Origin: Sphingobium sp. OAS761
GTDB taxonomy: Bacteria; Pseudomonadota; Alphaproteobacteria; Sphingomonadales; Sphingomonadaceae
DNA: 64,000 bases
Direction of reading: 5' to 3'
NCBI RefSeq assembly: GCF_024168485.1
Contig: NZ_JALJVY010000004.1
Span: 186,001 to 250,000 of the forward strand
This document shows, piece by piece, positions 18,045 through 27,274 of the stretch. Within the stretch, counting starts at the first letter, position 1. Each line of letters starts with the position of its first letter. Below the pieces are notes generated by a model. The model saw nothing but the letters and a program-made list of their open reading frames with translations. It ran no database searches and was not told the origin of the DNA. The translations under genes and the position numbers were made by a program.

Positions 18045-18557
18045 ATGACGGACGCCGCCTCGTCAGATTTCGATGTGCGGGCGCAGCTCCTGGACGCCTG
18101 GCGCGGAGAACTGTTCGGCGCAGCATTGATGCGGACCCTGCGCCATACCCTCGCCGATGCGGACGATCATGAGGAAGAACTGCACCGGATGGAAAGGGTC
18201 GAGATGCTGATGGCGCAGGCGCTACGCGAAACTCTGAGGATCACGCCTGGCCCCGCGGATGTTGCAGCGGCGAACGACCGTGCCCGAAGGGTCGCAGGCG
18301 GTTTTCCGGACTGGACTGACTTCGTCGCTGCCAGCATCGTTGCACTGCCCGCGCCCCTCGCCCGCTTCCGGGCGCTGGAGCCCGTAGCGCCGCCGTCGCT
18401 GAAGGCGGTCGTGCGCCTTCTGATCGAACATGAGGAACAGCTGGTCGTCTATCTCGATAGCTGCGCAGCCGGACGGCCAGCCAATCAAAATGAGGCGCTG
18501 CATACCGTTGAAGCCCGGTTACGCGTCTATCTCATTTCGCCGCCGGAAACGGACTGA
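18045..18557 (+). CDS. Helical protein of unknown function
   Basis: The 170-residue product has no signal peptide or membrane helix. It is mostly alpha-helical with clusters of acidic and histidine residues (DADDHEEELHRMERVEMLMA; LLIEHEEQLVVYLD), which could suit metal binding as in ferritin-like helical bundles, but no complete motif is visible. It follows the YitT-like gene by four bases and is surely in the same operon. I do not recognise the family. Confidence 0.65.
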   Translation: MTDAASSDFDVRAQLLDAWRGELFGAALMRTLRHTLADADDHEEELHRMERVEMLMAQALRETLRITPGPADVAAANDRARRVAGGFPDWTDFVAASIVALPAPLARFRALEPVAPPSLKAVVRLLIEHEEQLVVYLDSCAAGRPANQNEALHTVEARLRVYLISPPETD

Positions 18558-18564
18558 CGCACTT

Positions 18565-19869
18565 TCAATCGCGCCGGCCGTCCACGTCCGCTTCATCGAT
18601 GCCCCTCAGCAGGAAACGTGCACTTACCAGGAACAGCAGCGTCGCCACGCCATAGAGAATCGGCACCAGGAAAAAGGCATAGCGCAGCGAGTCCGCGCCG
18701 AACCGCGCATGCAGCAGATCGCTCGTACCGCCGACCAGCAGCGGCCCCAGACCAAGACCCAGCAGATTGACCGCGAAGGTCAGCATCGCCGACGCGGTGG
18801 CACGCGAACGGGCACCGGCCAGCGCCTGAATTGCGGCATAAGCGGGCGCGAGATAAAGGCCGCAGGCGGTCGATGGCAGGATCAGCAGCAGCAGCGCCAG
18901 CTGATAGTCATGCGCCAGGAACACGCAGGCAGCACTCCCCGCGACCAGCGCGCAGGCAATGCTCGGCAACCAGGCGAGCCAGCGGCGGTCGCGTGCGACC
19001 AGCCGATCGCTCAGCAGACCGCCCAGCAACGTCCCGACGAGCAACGGCACGCCCTGGTAAAGCGAGAGCGCCGTCCCAACCTGCCCGGGGCTGTGCCCGA
19101 ACATCCGCACCAGATAGGAAGGCAGCCACAGGAACAGGCTATATTCGGCAAGGCCCAACGCCACCATCGCGGGAATGAGCAGAGCGAAAGCCGGTCGCCG
19201 CAGCAGGCGCCGCATCACGACCATCATCGGCGGCGGCGGGTTCGCCGCCTTTGCCAGTCCTTCCGACAAACCGCGTGGCGGATCCTTGACCAGGGTCAGT
19301 AACAGCAGCCCGACCGGCAGGCCCATAACACCCAACACCAGGAACGTGTCGCGCCAGCCGATCTGTTGTTCCAGTTGCCCGGCGATCAACGGCGCGAGCG
19401 CGGTGCCGAGAGCGCCACCGAAGCTCAATATCGCCAGCGCCGTGCCGCGCCTTTCTATCGTGAAAGCATCGCCGACCATAGCGTGCGCCGGCGGGATCGC
19501 GCCCGATTCGCCTGTACCCACCAGCATCCGGGCCATGAAAAAGCCGACGAAGCTGCCGGCAACGCCGCACAATGCCGTCCCTGCGCTCCAGATCAGCACT
19601 GCGCCCAGCAACACATGCATACGGTTGCGATGCTCCGCGAGCCGTGCCACCGGCAACGCCAGCGTGGAATAGAGTAGCGCGAAAGCAGCCCCGGTCAGCA
19701 GGCCTATTTGCGTGTCGGACAGGCCCAGGTCACGCTTGATCGGCTCCAGCAGGATCGAAAGCGCATAGCGATCCAGATAGTTGACGAAAAGGAACAAGGT
19801 GAGGACCAGCAGCACTCGCTTGGCCGGGAATGCGATCAGATCCTGGCGCCCGCTGTCATCCATTATCAT
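18565..19869 (-). CDS. MFS transporter, spinster-like (first of two)
   Basis: The protein has about 434 residues and 12 transmembrane helices. The N-terminal signature (FVNYLDRYALSILLEPIKRD, then LSDTQIGLLTGAAFAL) closely parallels the MFS protein at 37074-38372, so the two are paralogues. ATG 19869, ATG 19863 and GTG 19875 are all possible starts. It lies on the same strand downstream of the CapA-like and TonB-receptor genes, although 347 bases separate it from CapA. I infer that it imports the same class of small nutrient, probably an organic acid, amino acid or short peptide. Confidence 0.85.
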   Translation of the reverse strand: MIMDDSGRQDLIAFPAKRVLLVLTLFLFVNYLDRYALSILLEPIKRDLGLSDTQIGLLTGAAFALLYSTLALPVARLAEHRNRMHVLLGAVLIWSAGTALCGVAGSFVGFFMARMLVGTGESGAIPPAHAMVGDAFTIERRGTALAILSFGGALGTALAPLIAGQLEQQIGWRDTFLVLGVMGLPVGLLLLTLVKDPPRGLSEGLAKAANPPPPMMVVMRRLLRRPAFALLIPAMVALGLAEYSLFLWLPSYLVRMFGHSPGQVGTALSLYQGVPLLVGTLLGGLLSDRLVARDRRWLAWLPSIACALVAGSAACVFLAHDYQLALLLLILPSTACGLYLAPAYAAIQALAGARSRATASAMLTFAVNLLGLGLGPLLVGGTSDLLHARFGADSLRYAFFLVPILYGVATLLFLVSARFLLRGIDEADVDGRRD

Positions 19870-20216
19870 TCTCACAGGGCAGGCTCCACGAATATATGGC
19901 CCATGTCAGCTCTGCCGCGCGAGGCAGGCCGCAGGCTCACCACGTCGCCGCCATATCAAGAAAGCCGCCGACCGCGGACCGGCGGCATTGCCTCGTGTGC
20001 GGAAGGGGGTACGGCCGTCCGCAGTTTCGGCAGATGCAGGTGCGCGCGAAACCGTGTAAGCCGGCACGCGGGGGCGCGCCCGTGGTCGCGGAGGCAGCCT
20101 GCGCCGCGACCGCAAAAAGGGTCAAGGCCGTGATGCGCATCAGCGGCATCGTGCCGCTCCGGGTTCTGCCGCGATCGGACATGATGTTCGCTGCCGCCCG
20201 GAACGCCCTCATGCCC
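19870..20216 (-). other. Gap between CapA-like gene and MFS gene; possible small secreted ORF
   Basis: No conserved gene is visible. One minus-strand frame (start about 20149, stop 19937) encodes a signal-peptide-like MPLMRITALTLFAVAAQ followed by a short Cys-containing tail (CICRNCGRPYPLPHTRQC). It could be a real small secreted protein or a decayed gene; composition alone does not decide. No copy of the ATACA-N4-TGTAT site is present here, so the MFS gene may be read from the upstream promoter. Confidence 0.3.
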
Positions 20217-21644
20217 TCAACCGCCCGTCAGATCGACGATGCCCACGCCCTTATCGATCCTGATGCGCGTGCCGAAGCGTTGTGACCGGCGCTGGACTTG
20301 CTGCAATATCCGAACTGCCTCTGCCCCCGTAGCGATTGCGGGCAGTCCCTGCCTTTCACGCGGGCGGCCATCGAGCGGCTCGCCCAGCGCAATGGGAACG
20401 AGCTTTACCTGATAGGGCTTGCCGCCACGATATTCCGTCGTTGCTACGATGCTGTCATACCAGTCACTCGGCCAGGCCGTGCCCAATTCGAAGAACAGGC
20501 TGCCAAGACCGTAGAAGATCGGGCGTCCCTTGTAGACCTCCAGCCCTTGCACCGAATGGAGACCCGTTGCGAACACGCCGTCCGCGCCCGCATCGATCGC
20601 ATCATGGTAAAAGGAGACCAGGAAATCGGCCGGCGCCAGCGTGTCGCCGGACACGATATGATCCTGCGCCCCGTTGGCGGTCTCATGCGCGTGGATGGTA
20701 AAGATCACGGTGTCGTTCTGACGCTTGGCGGCGCGGATCGACATCAGCAGCGCATCCCGGTCGCCCTGATCGACGTCGTAGGTTAAGCCCGTGCGGTCGG
20801 ACAGGCGAAATGTTTCGCCCGTGCGCTCATCCGCATCGTTGGGTTTGATCATGATCTGCGTCGCTTCGGCCGGATAGGCAAGGCCGCTGCGCGCGGCGAT
20901 ACCCCGGATGCTGTCCAGTTCCGCGCGGTTCACCAATGTGATCGCATTGTTGCGCAGCGGATTGACGCCCGCCGCGCCCGGCTGATCGTCGCGCGAAGGC
21001 TGCGCCGCAGCGCCGATCTGGACAGTAGAGGTCGCGGCGATCATCGCCACGGTGCCCCTGGGGGTCACCAATATGCCGGGTCGCCGCGCGTCGGACAGGT
21101 TGCGCCCGATGCCAGCATGGACGACCTTTGCCGCGTCCAGCGCCGCGATGGTCGCAAGTACGCCTTCGGCGCCATAATCGTAGCTGTGGTTGTTGGATGC
21201 CTGCAACAGGGTGAGGCCGAGATCGTCGAACTGGTCGGCTAGCGCGGCGGCATGCAGCGGCCCGCGACCCCGCCCGTTGAAGGTGGCGATATCGAAGACA
21301 TTCCCTTCCAGATTGGCGAAGCCCGCGTCCGCGCCGCGGAACAGGGCCATGACCTTCTGGACGGCGGGATCGCGCGAAAGCGCTAACGGCCGCCTCAGGC
21401 CCAGCAGGTCGCCGCCGGCCGCGATCGTGAAGCCGTCGGCAACGCTCGCGGGCGTCGGGCCTTTTTCGACCGGAGGCGGTCCAAACGGTGACTGGGGATT
21501 GGGATCGCCGCGCAGGCGCATCATGCGGTCGTAGACCTGCGTGGATCGCTCCCGTCGTGCCGCCTCGCTGGTGCCTGATTGCTGCGCATGCGCCAGCGAT
21601 GGCAATGCAGCGAGCGACAGCAGCAATGCCGTCTGAAACCTCAT
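20217..21644 (-). CDS. CapA-family (poly-gamma-glutamate/metallophosphatase-like) periplasmic protein
   Basis: The 475-residue protein has a signal peptide (MRFQTALLLSLAALPSLAHA) and the CapA/PgsA fold: FTIAAGGDLLG, FANLEGNVFD, QASNNHSYDYGAEGV, IHAHETANG and FATGLHSVQGLEVY, which carry the Asp, Asn and His residues of a calcineurin-like metal site. CapA proteins are best known from poly-gamma-glutamate capsules; many bacterial members are periplasmic hydrolases of unknown substrate. No capBC ligase genes are nearby, so polymer synthesis is unlikely. It follows the TonB receptor by 63 bases and belongs to its operon, suggesting a hydrolytic step on the imported compound. Start set by AAGGG upstream. 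Confidence 0.85.
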   Translation of the reverse strand: MRFQTALLLSLAALPSLAHAQQSGTSEAARRERSTQVYDRMMRLRGDPNPQSPFGPPPVEKGPTPASVADGFTIAAGGDLLGLRRPLALSRDPAVQKVMALFRGADAGFANLEGNVFDIATFNGRGRGPLHAAALADQFDDLGLTLLQASNNHSYDYGAEGVLATIAALDAAKVVHAGIGRNLSDARRPGILVTPRGTVAMIAATSTVQIGAAAQPSRDDQPGAAGVNPLRNNAITLVNRAELDSIRGIAARSGLAYPAEATQIMIKPNDADERTGETFRLSDRTGLTYDVDQGDRDALLMSIRAAKRQNDTVIFTIHAHETANGAQDHIVSGDTLAPADFLVSFYHDAIDAGADGVFATGLHSVQGLEVYKGRPIFYGLGSLFFELGTAWPSDWYDSIVATTEYRGGKPYQVKLVPIALGEPLDGRPRERQGLPAIATGAEAVRILQQVQRRSQRFGTRIRIDKGVGIVDLTGG

Positions 21645-21707
21645 CGTCGTGCCCTTATTCCAAAAAAGGGCCGGACAGTCATTCCTTCCGGCCCCTGCCC
21701 GCATCTA

Positions 21708-23969
21708 TCAGAACGTGGCGCTGAGCGTCAGGCCGACGGTCCGCGGCGTGATGAACACCGCCTGCGGCACTTGCGTGCCGTTGCGCGTGTCGACGCTGGT
21801 GATGCCCATCTTGTCGAACAGATTGCGAACATAAGCATTGACGCTCCAGCGCTTGTCGATCGAAACGCCAGCGCGCAGATCGACAACCGTATAGGAAGGC
21901 AGCTTCGCCCGCTGTAGCACGGCGCGGGCCGAGTTCTGGTTGAACAACCCGATCCGGTTGCCGACATAGTTGACGTTGAACCCGACATAGGCGGTGGCGC
22001 TGTCCGTAAGGTCAAAATCCTGCTGCATCGACAGATTGCCAGTGAACCTGGCCGAATAGGGCAAGCGGCTGCCGGCCTGCCCGAACAGGCGCTGGACCGA
22101 CGTCGTACTCGGATCGATCGACTCTGTGAGCTTTGCGTTCAGGATGGTGGCGTTGGCATCCACCGTGAAACCTTCCCACGCCTTCAGGCTCCCCGACATC
22201 TCGACACCCCGGCTACGCGCCCTCTTGCCATTTTCGAAGAAGGCAAACTGGGACGGGAGCGCCGTGTTCTGGAGTTGGATGTCCTTCCAATTCACCTGGA
22301 AGGCGGCAATGTCGAAGGTCAGCCGGTTGTCGAGCACCGTGCCCTTGAGGCCCAGTTCATAACTCATGACCGTATCGGAGCCGAAGGTCGGCGCAGCGCC
22401 GGGGGTCTGGGTGTTGGGGCCGCCGGGGCGATAGCCGCTGGCGACGCGGGCATAGGCCATCAAGTCGCGGTTGAAGCGGTAGGTCGGCGCGACCAGCCAG
22501 GTAACGGCATCTTCCTTCGATGTGAAGAGACTGTCCTCGCCGGGGCCGAACAGAGCCTGAGCGGCCGGATCGATGACGCTCAGCACCCGGTAGTTCTGCT
22601 CGTTCTGCGCGTAGCGCAGGCCGCCCTGGATGTCGAACTGCCCGGTAACGTGCCATGTGAGGTCCGCGAACGCCGCCTTTTCTTCGTATGTGGACAAGTT
22701 CTCGCCTCTGTAGGCCAACAGGGAAGGCGCGCTGCCCGACCGAGTGATCGTTTGCGACAAAGCGGACCGCTCATTGGTATAGAACAGGCCGGCTAACCAG
22801 TCGAATTGCGCGCCCTCGTTGGAGAAGCGCAATTCCTGCGTAAACTTGTTCGTCAGGAGCGGTTCACCGAAAATATAGGTCTGTCCCGCCGGATAGCCGG
22901 CAAATGCCTCCAGTGCGCCGCCAAAACGAGCCGTTGAGTCCGAGGCAGTAGCCTGTTCGGTGCGCCCCCAGGCGCTTATCGACGTCACCTGCATGGCGTC
23001 GAGGTCGAGCGCGAAACGCGCTGTATAGAGTTGCACCTCGTTTGTGGTCGGGACGACCGCGGCCCGCGCCGTACGACGGTCCGGCAAGCCACGCGCGTCG
23101 AAGGTCACGACCCGCTGCGCCGACCCCGCTGCCGGCAAAGGCGCGCAGGCGGAGCAGATGTCGATCAGGGACGAACCCGCCATGTTCTGCTTCTGGTAGA
23201 GGGCTGACAAGGTCACGGTGAGGATGTCGATCGGATGCACGACGAGTGCTGCCCGGCCACCATAGACCTCGCGCTTGTTCACGTCCTTTCGTGCGGCGAC
23301 AATGCTGTCGATATAGCGCGGATCGTCGCGATAGAAGCCGCTGACGCTTAAACCCACCTTGTCGGTGATGATCGGTGCGTTGACGGACCCGCGGACAGAC
23401 CAGCCTTCGCCGCCGTCCTTGACCGTGTTGACGCCGAGTTCGGCGCGACCCGAAAACTCGCTGGTGCTGGGATCCTTTGTCACATATTTGATGAGGCCGC
23501 CAAGGCTCGACGCACCGTAAAGCGTGCCCTGCGGCCCGCGCAGCACCTCGACCCGCTGCAACGTCGCGGGATCGAGATCGGGCAGTGGCGGACGGCCAAG
23601 ATAGGTTGAAGAACCGAACTGCACGTCGTCGATCAGGATGGCGACGGTCGGGTTGGTATTGCCGCCCGTGGAAATGCCGCGCAACGACACGTTGGTGGTG
23701 TTATTGCCCGAAAGCTGAATGCCGGGAATACGCGTGTAATAATCGCTCAGCGACACCAGGTTCTGGGTCGTCAGCGTCTCGGCCGCGACGGCGCTGACCG
23801 AGACGGGCACGTCGATAAGCCGTTGTTCGCGCTTCTGCGCGGTGACGACGATGGCGTCGTCACCGTCTGCAGCGGGCGCTGCGCCCGTCTGGGCCCCGGC
23901 GGTCCCGGAAGCGAAAATCGCCGCCAGAACCGTCGACATCGATAGAGCGAGATTGAACGCCGTTCGCAT
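21708..23969 (-). CDS. TonB-dependent receptor of the N-methyl/peptide catabolic region
   Basis: The 753-residue receptor has a signal peptide, a TonB box and plug start (DAIVVTAQKREQRLIDVPVS), a plug with VEVLRGPQGTLYGASSLGGL, and a barrel ending in GLTLSATF. It belongs to the large sphingomonad receptor class used for organic nutrients rather than siderophores. ATG 23969 is chosen because AGGGAGATC lies nine bases upstream. A near-match to the palindrome found before tetR and soxB lies 77-90 bases upstream, so it is probably induced with the catabolic genes and brings their substrate across the outer membrane. Confidence 0.93.
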   Translation of the reverse strand: MRTAFNLALSMSTVLAAIFASGTAGAQTGAAPAADGDDAIVVTAQKREQRLIDVPVSVSAVAAETLTTQNLVSLSDYYTRIPGIQLSGNNTTNVSLRGISTGGNTNPTVAILIDDVQFGSSTYLGRPPLPDLDPATLQRVEVLRGPQGTLYGASSLGGLIKYVTKDPSTSEFSGRAELGVNTVKDGGEGWSVRGSVNAPIITDKVGLSVSGFYRDDPRYIDSIVAARKDVNKREVYGGRAALVVHPIDILTVTLSALYQKQNMAGSSLIDICSACAPLPAAGSAQRVVTFDARGLPDRRTARAAVVPTTNEVQLYTARFALDLDAMQVTSISAWGRTEQATASDSTARFGGALEAFAGYPAGQTYIFGEPLLTNKFTQELRFSNEGAQFDWLAGLFYTNERSALSQTITRSGSAPSLLAYRGENLSTYEEKAAFADLTWHVTGQFDIQGGLRYAQNEQNYRVLSVIDPAAQALFGPGEDSLFTSKEDAVTWLVAPTYRFNRDLMAYARVASGYRPGGPNTQTPGAAPTFGSDTVMSYELGLKGTVLDNRLTFDIAAFQVNWKDIQLQNTALPSQFAFFENGKRARSRGVEMSGSLKAWEGFTVDANATILNAKLTESIDPSTTSVQRLFGQAGSRLPYSARFTGNLSMQQDFDLTDSATAYVGFNVNYVGNRIGLFNQNSARAVLQRAKLPSYTVVDLRAGVSIDKRWSVNAYVRNLFDKMGITSVDTRNGTQVPQAVFITPRTVGLTLSATF

Positions 23970-24045
23970 AGCTGATCTCCCTGAAATCACTCCAAGCCCC
24001 CCATGGCTGGAGTTCCCGCTTACTGTACGTGAGGAATAGCCTAGA

Positions 24046-24059
24046 ATACATTAGTGTCT
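24046..24059. promoter_or_regulatory. Operator-like site before the TonB receptor (site 2, one mismatch)
   Basis: ATACATTAGTGTCT keeps the left arm ATACA and the four-base spacer, and differs from TGTAT at one position in the right arm. It is 77 bases upstream of the receptor start, where a repressor site would be effective. Confidence 0.45.
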
Positions 24060-24324
24060 TGTCAAGCCAGTTGAGCGACCGAGATAGGCCGGTTTATTTT
24101 TCGCTCATGTTCAGGCGCAGGGTAGAGGATCGGCAGCGGCTACTCGTTATTTAATGCCCAACATTGAGGTCAAAAATCTCCATCCGCCGGAGCGAGCGCT
24201 AAGATTACCTATAATCAAACACTTGGTCTCCTACCTCGCCACTCCACTGGGCAAGGATAACCAATGCGGGCGTCTATCTCGCCCTGCCACGCCAGATGGA
24301 CGTCGCATCCCGTGGATTCAAAAC

Positions 24325-24338
24325 AAACACAAATGTAT
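24325..24338. promoter_or_regulatory. Weak operator-like site in the divergent region
   Basis: AAACACAAATGTAT has an intact right arm TGTAT and one mismatch in the left arm. It is about 300 bases from the strong site at 24627. It may be an auxiliary site or a chance match. Confidence 0.25.
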
Positions 24339-24626
24339 GGATTAGGCTGCCGAGGTTCGAGGCAGTCGGCTTGATGCAGACCTCGATTCGCTCCCGACTG
24401 TGCTGGACATCGAAAAGACGACGCTGCAGTTGCCGCAACCCTCGCCAGCGGCGATCAACGATCGCAGTTAATTCGCGGAAAGACGTGGTGATAAGGTCGA
24501 ATTTGCGACGCTGACGGCATCCAAACTTCATTGAGCCAGCTGATAGAGCGCGATTCCTCGACACTGCAGACCGACGATTTGCAGCCCTGTAAGCGGCCAT
24601 CACAAAAAATTTCCATTGCAGATAGG

Positions 24627-24640
24627 ATACACATATGTAT
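24627..24640. promoter_or_regulatory. Palindromic operator before the S10 peptidase operon (site 3)
   Basis: ATACACATATGTAT is identical over all 14 bases to the site in front of tetR at 41624. It lies 31 bases before the GTG start of the peptidase gene, over the expected promoter, consistent with repression by the TetR-family protein. Confidence 0.7.
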
Positions 24641-24671
24641 CGTTACTGCCGAACCGTTGGAGACCGCGCCC

Positions 24672-26252
24672 GTGACATCGAAACGTAAAAGGCTCATCGC
24701 GCTGATCGCCGCCTTTTGCCTGCTGCCCGATGCTGTATCGGCGGCGGGCACTGGAGAGATCAAGGCCGCGCCCTCCGCGTCGAGCTGGCCGGCGCTGACC
24801 TTCGCGGCGCAGGCCGGACCCCGCCGGTTTTCCGCCACACGCCGCGGAATGTTCGGCGGCAGGCAGGTTGCCTATGTCGCCACTTTGCAGGAAATGCTGA
24901 TCAAGGACAGCAACGGAAAGCCGGCGTCCAGCCTGTTCGTCTACGCCTTTACTGCCAAGGCGCAAGATGCGACGTCAGCCCGGCCGGTCATCTTTGTCTT
25001 CAATGGCGGGCCCGGCGCCGCGTCCAACACACTGATGTTCGGGGCACTCGGCCCGCACCGGCTCGCGCGCTTCGACATGGCCGCGATGGCCGATACGTCG
25101 GTGCCCCTGGTCGACAATCGTGACAGCGTGCTCGATGTCGCCGACCTGGTCTTCATCGACGCGCCGGAAACCGGCTTTGGCCGCCCGCTTCCCGGTGCCG
25201 ATGCGCAGACCTTCCGTTCAAATGATGGCGATTCCTTTGCCTTCGCCCAGGTCATCCTGCGCTGGTTGATCGATCAGGGCCGCATGAACGCCCCCGTTTA
25301 TATCGCGGGCGAAAGCTATGGGTCGCTGCGCAGCGTGATGCTGGCGCGCGATCTCGCCGCGGCAACGCCGCACCTGTCGGTCGCGGGGCTTATCCTGATC
25401 TCACAGGCAATCACTTATAACGGCCCGCCGCAGGCAAGTGTCCGCCGCCTGCCGGACCCGTTGCGCGCAGCGATGCGCCTGCCGGACATCGTGGCGCTTT
25501 CCTGGTATCACGGCCTGATCGACAACCGTGCGCGGACACTGGGCCAGGCGATCGAGGCAGCGCAGCATTTCGTCCAGACCGACTATGCGCCGGCGCTCAT
25601 CGCCGGCAATCGGCTGGCGCCGGCGGAGCGCGCCAAGGTTGCCGGCGGACTTGCAAGGCTGACCGGCATTTCTGCCGAGCGCTGGATCGCTGGCGGACTG
25701 CGCATCGACAATCCCCGCCGCCAGTTGCTGGCCGACAAGGGCAAGGCACTCGGCCAATTTGACGGGCGGGAGACCGAGCCGCTTGATGCGGCGCCCCAGG
25801 ATGCCGATCGCGATTGGGAGGCGATGATGCGTGGCCTGACGCGCACCAGCGAACTTTATGCCGCTGCGCTTGGAGCCAAGGGCGTGCCCGCTTATCGCTC
25901 TACCGTCCCCGCCCCATACGACTTCGAGGACACATGGGGCTATATCAAGCCCCCCGCGCCGTTGCTCGACCTCGTCCTTCAGGAGCAGATGCGTGCCCAG
26001 CCCGGGCTGCGGCTGATGGTGACGCAGGGTGTGTTCGACACGACCAGTTCGATGGGCGCGACCGACTATCTGTTCAGCCAGTTGGACGTGCCGCCTGATC
26101 GCATCAGCTTTGCCCGCTACGGCGGCGGACATATGCTCTATTCTGACGATGCGGGCCGTGCCGCATTTGCGGCTGATATACGGGCTTTCGTCACCGGACG
26201 GCCGATCGCCTCGCGCGGTTACCCGACCGTTGCGCCGGCTTCAGCGCCATGA
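24672..26252 (+). CDS. Exported S10 serine carboxypeptidase-like protein (first of two)
   Basis: Start GTG 24672 follows TTGGAGACC and sits just after the operator. The 526-residue product has a signal peptide (residues about 3-24, ending VSAAG), then the S10 elements: oxyanion-hole FVFNGGPGAAS, nucleophile Ser215 in IAGESYGSLRS, an Asp in MVTQGVFDTTSSMGATDYL and a C-terminal His in YGGGHMLYS. S10 enzymes remove C-terminal amino acids or act as acyl hydrolases. It should work in the periplasm or outside, just after receptor import. The downstream dipeptidase overlaps it and the Rieske gene follows, giving one operon. Confidence 0.88.
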   Translation: MTSKRKRLIALIAAFCLLPDAVSAAGTGEIKAAPSASSWPALTFAAQAGPRRFSATRRGMFGGRQVAYVATLQEMLIKDSNGKPASSLFVYAFTAKAQDATSARPVIFVFNGGPGAASNTLMFGALGPHRLARFDMAAMADTSVPLVDNRDSVLDVADLVFIDAPETGFGRPLPGADAQTFRSNDGDSFAFAQVILRWLIDQGRMNAPVYIAGESYGSLRSVMLARDLAAATPHLSVAGLILISQAITYNGPPQASVRRLPDPLRAAMRLPDIVALSWYHGLIDNRARTLGQAIEAAQHFVQTDYAPALIAGNRLAPAERAKVAGGLARLTGISAERWIAGGLRIDNPRRQLLADKGKALGQFDGRETEPLDAAPQDADRDWEAMMRGLTRTSELYAAALGAKGVPAYRSTVPAPYDFEDTWGYIKPPAPLLDLVLQEQMRAQPGLRLMVTQGVFDTTSSMGATDYLFSQLDVPPDRISFARYGGGHMLYSDDAGRAAFAADIRAFVTGRPIASRGYPTVAPASAP

Positions 26253-26263
26253 GGAGTGACAGC

Positions 26264-27274
26264 GTGGAAGGCAAATTCAGCATTGACGTTTCGCGCGCCC
26301 GCGCGCTGATCGAGGATACGCTGGTGTGGGATACCCACTCCGGCTTCATGCCTGACCCGGCCGCCGATTTCGACAATCTGGCACTGTGGACTGACGCCGG
26401 GATAAATTATCTGTCAATTAACGTGGGCTTTGACCTGATGCCGTGGCAGGACAGCGTGCGCGCTCTGGCCAATTTCCGCCACCGCATCCTCGCCCGGCCG
26501 GACCGCTACCGCCTGGTTGAAAGCGCCGCCGACGTGCGCGCCGCCGCTGCCGAGGGCAAGCTGGCCGTGACCTTCGACCTTGAAGGCATGGTGGCGCTGG
26601 ATGAGCGGATCGAGATGGTAGAGTTCTACCACCATCTTGGCGTGCGACAGATGCACTTTGCCTATAATCGCAACAATGCCGCCGGCGGCGGTTGCCATGA
26701 CGAGGATTGCGGCCTGACCGCCTTCGGTCGCAACGTCATCGACGAAATGAACCGGCTCGGCATGTTCGTGGATGTCAGTCATGCCGGATATCGCACCAGC
26801 ATGGATGTCATGGTCCATTCGCGCGCGCCGGTAATCTTCTCGCACAGCAATGCCAAGGCGATCGCGCGCCACGGTCGCAACATCACCGACGAACAGGCGC
26901 GTGCCTGCGCCGCGACCGGCGGCGTGATCGGCGTCAACGGCATCGACCTGATGCTGGGACGCGGCGCACCGCTCACGCAGCGGATGGCCGATCATATCGA
27001 TCATCTGGTGAGCGTCACGGGGCCAGAGCATGTAGGACTGGGGCTCGACTTCGGCTTCCCCGTGGACGTAGCCGACATTGACGAGATCGTCGGCGCCAAT
27101 CCCCAATTCTGGCCGGTCGAGGAAGGCTATCATGACGGCCCGGTCAGGTTTCTAGCGCCGGCGCAGCTACCAGAGGTCGTCGGCATTCTGATCGGCCGGG
27201 GCTATGACGATACGACCCTTCGCAACATTCTGGGCGGCAATTTTATACGCGTCGCGGGAGAAGTGTGGAAATGA
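26264..27274 (+). CDS. M19 membrane-dipeptidase-like protein with altered metal site
   Basis: I start at GTG 26264, which has AGGAGTGACAGC before it; an ATG at 26249 overlaps the upstream stop but lacks such a site. The 336-residue product follows the M19 renal dipeptidase fold: Glu in FDLEGM, His in FVDVSHAGY, His in VIFSHSNAKA and Asp in GLGLDFGF. The usual first-metal motif His-x-Asp is His-Ser-Gly here (WDTHSGFM), so one zinc ligand is missing. Related proteobacterial proteins show similar changes, so it may be a mononuclear hydrolase of dipeptides or other amides. No signal peptide is seen, so it is probably cytoplasmic. Confidence 0.87.
   Translation: MEGKFSIDVSRARALIEDTLVWDTHSGFMPDPAADFDNLALWTDAGINYLSINVGFDLMPWQDSVRALANFRHRILARPDRYRLVESAADVRAAAAEGKLAVTFDLEGMVALDERIEMVEFYHHLGVRQMHFAYNRNNAAGGGCHDEDCGLTAFGRNVIDEMNRLGMFVDVSHAGYRTSMDVMVHSRAPVIFSHSNAKAIARHGRNITDEQARACAATGGVIGVNGIDLMLGRGAPLTQRMADHIDHLVSVTGPEHVGLGLDFGFPVDVADIDEIVGANPQFWPVEEGYHDGPVRFLAPAQLPEVVGILIGRGYDDTTLRNILGGNFIRVAGEVWK

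Larger units (their letters stand above)
23970..24671. other. Divergent promoter region between TonB receptor and S10 peptidase
   Basis: This 700-base region separates two oppositely transcribed units. It holds three candidate operator sites (24046, 24325 and 24627). Frames such as 24154-24345 (+) and 24274-24603 (-) have no recognisable domain and are not supported. The stretch between the outer sites has lower GC than the genes on both sides, as expected for a regulatory region. Confidence 0.55.

Noticed and set aside
24274-24603. Minus-strand frame in the divergent promoter region
   Set aside because: No domain, no ribosome site that stands out, and it covers regulatory DNA with the operator sites.
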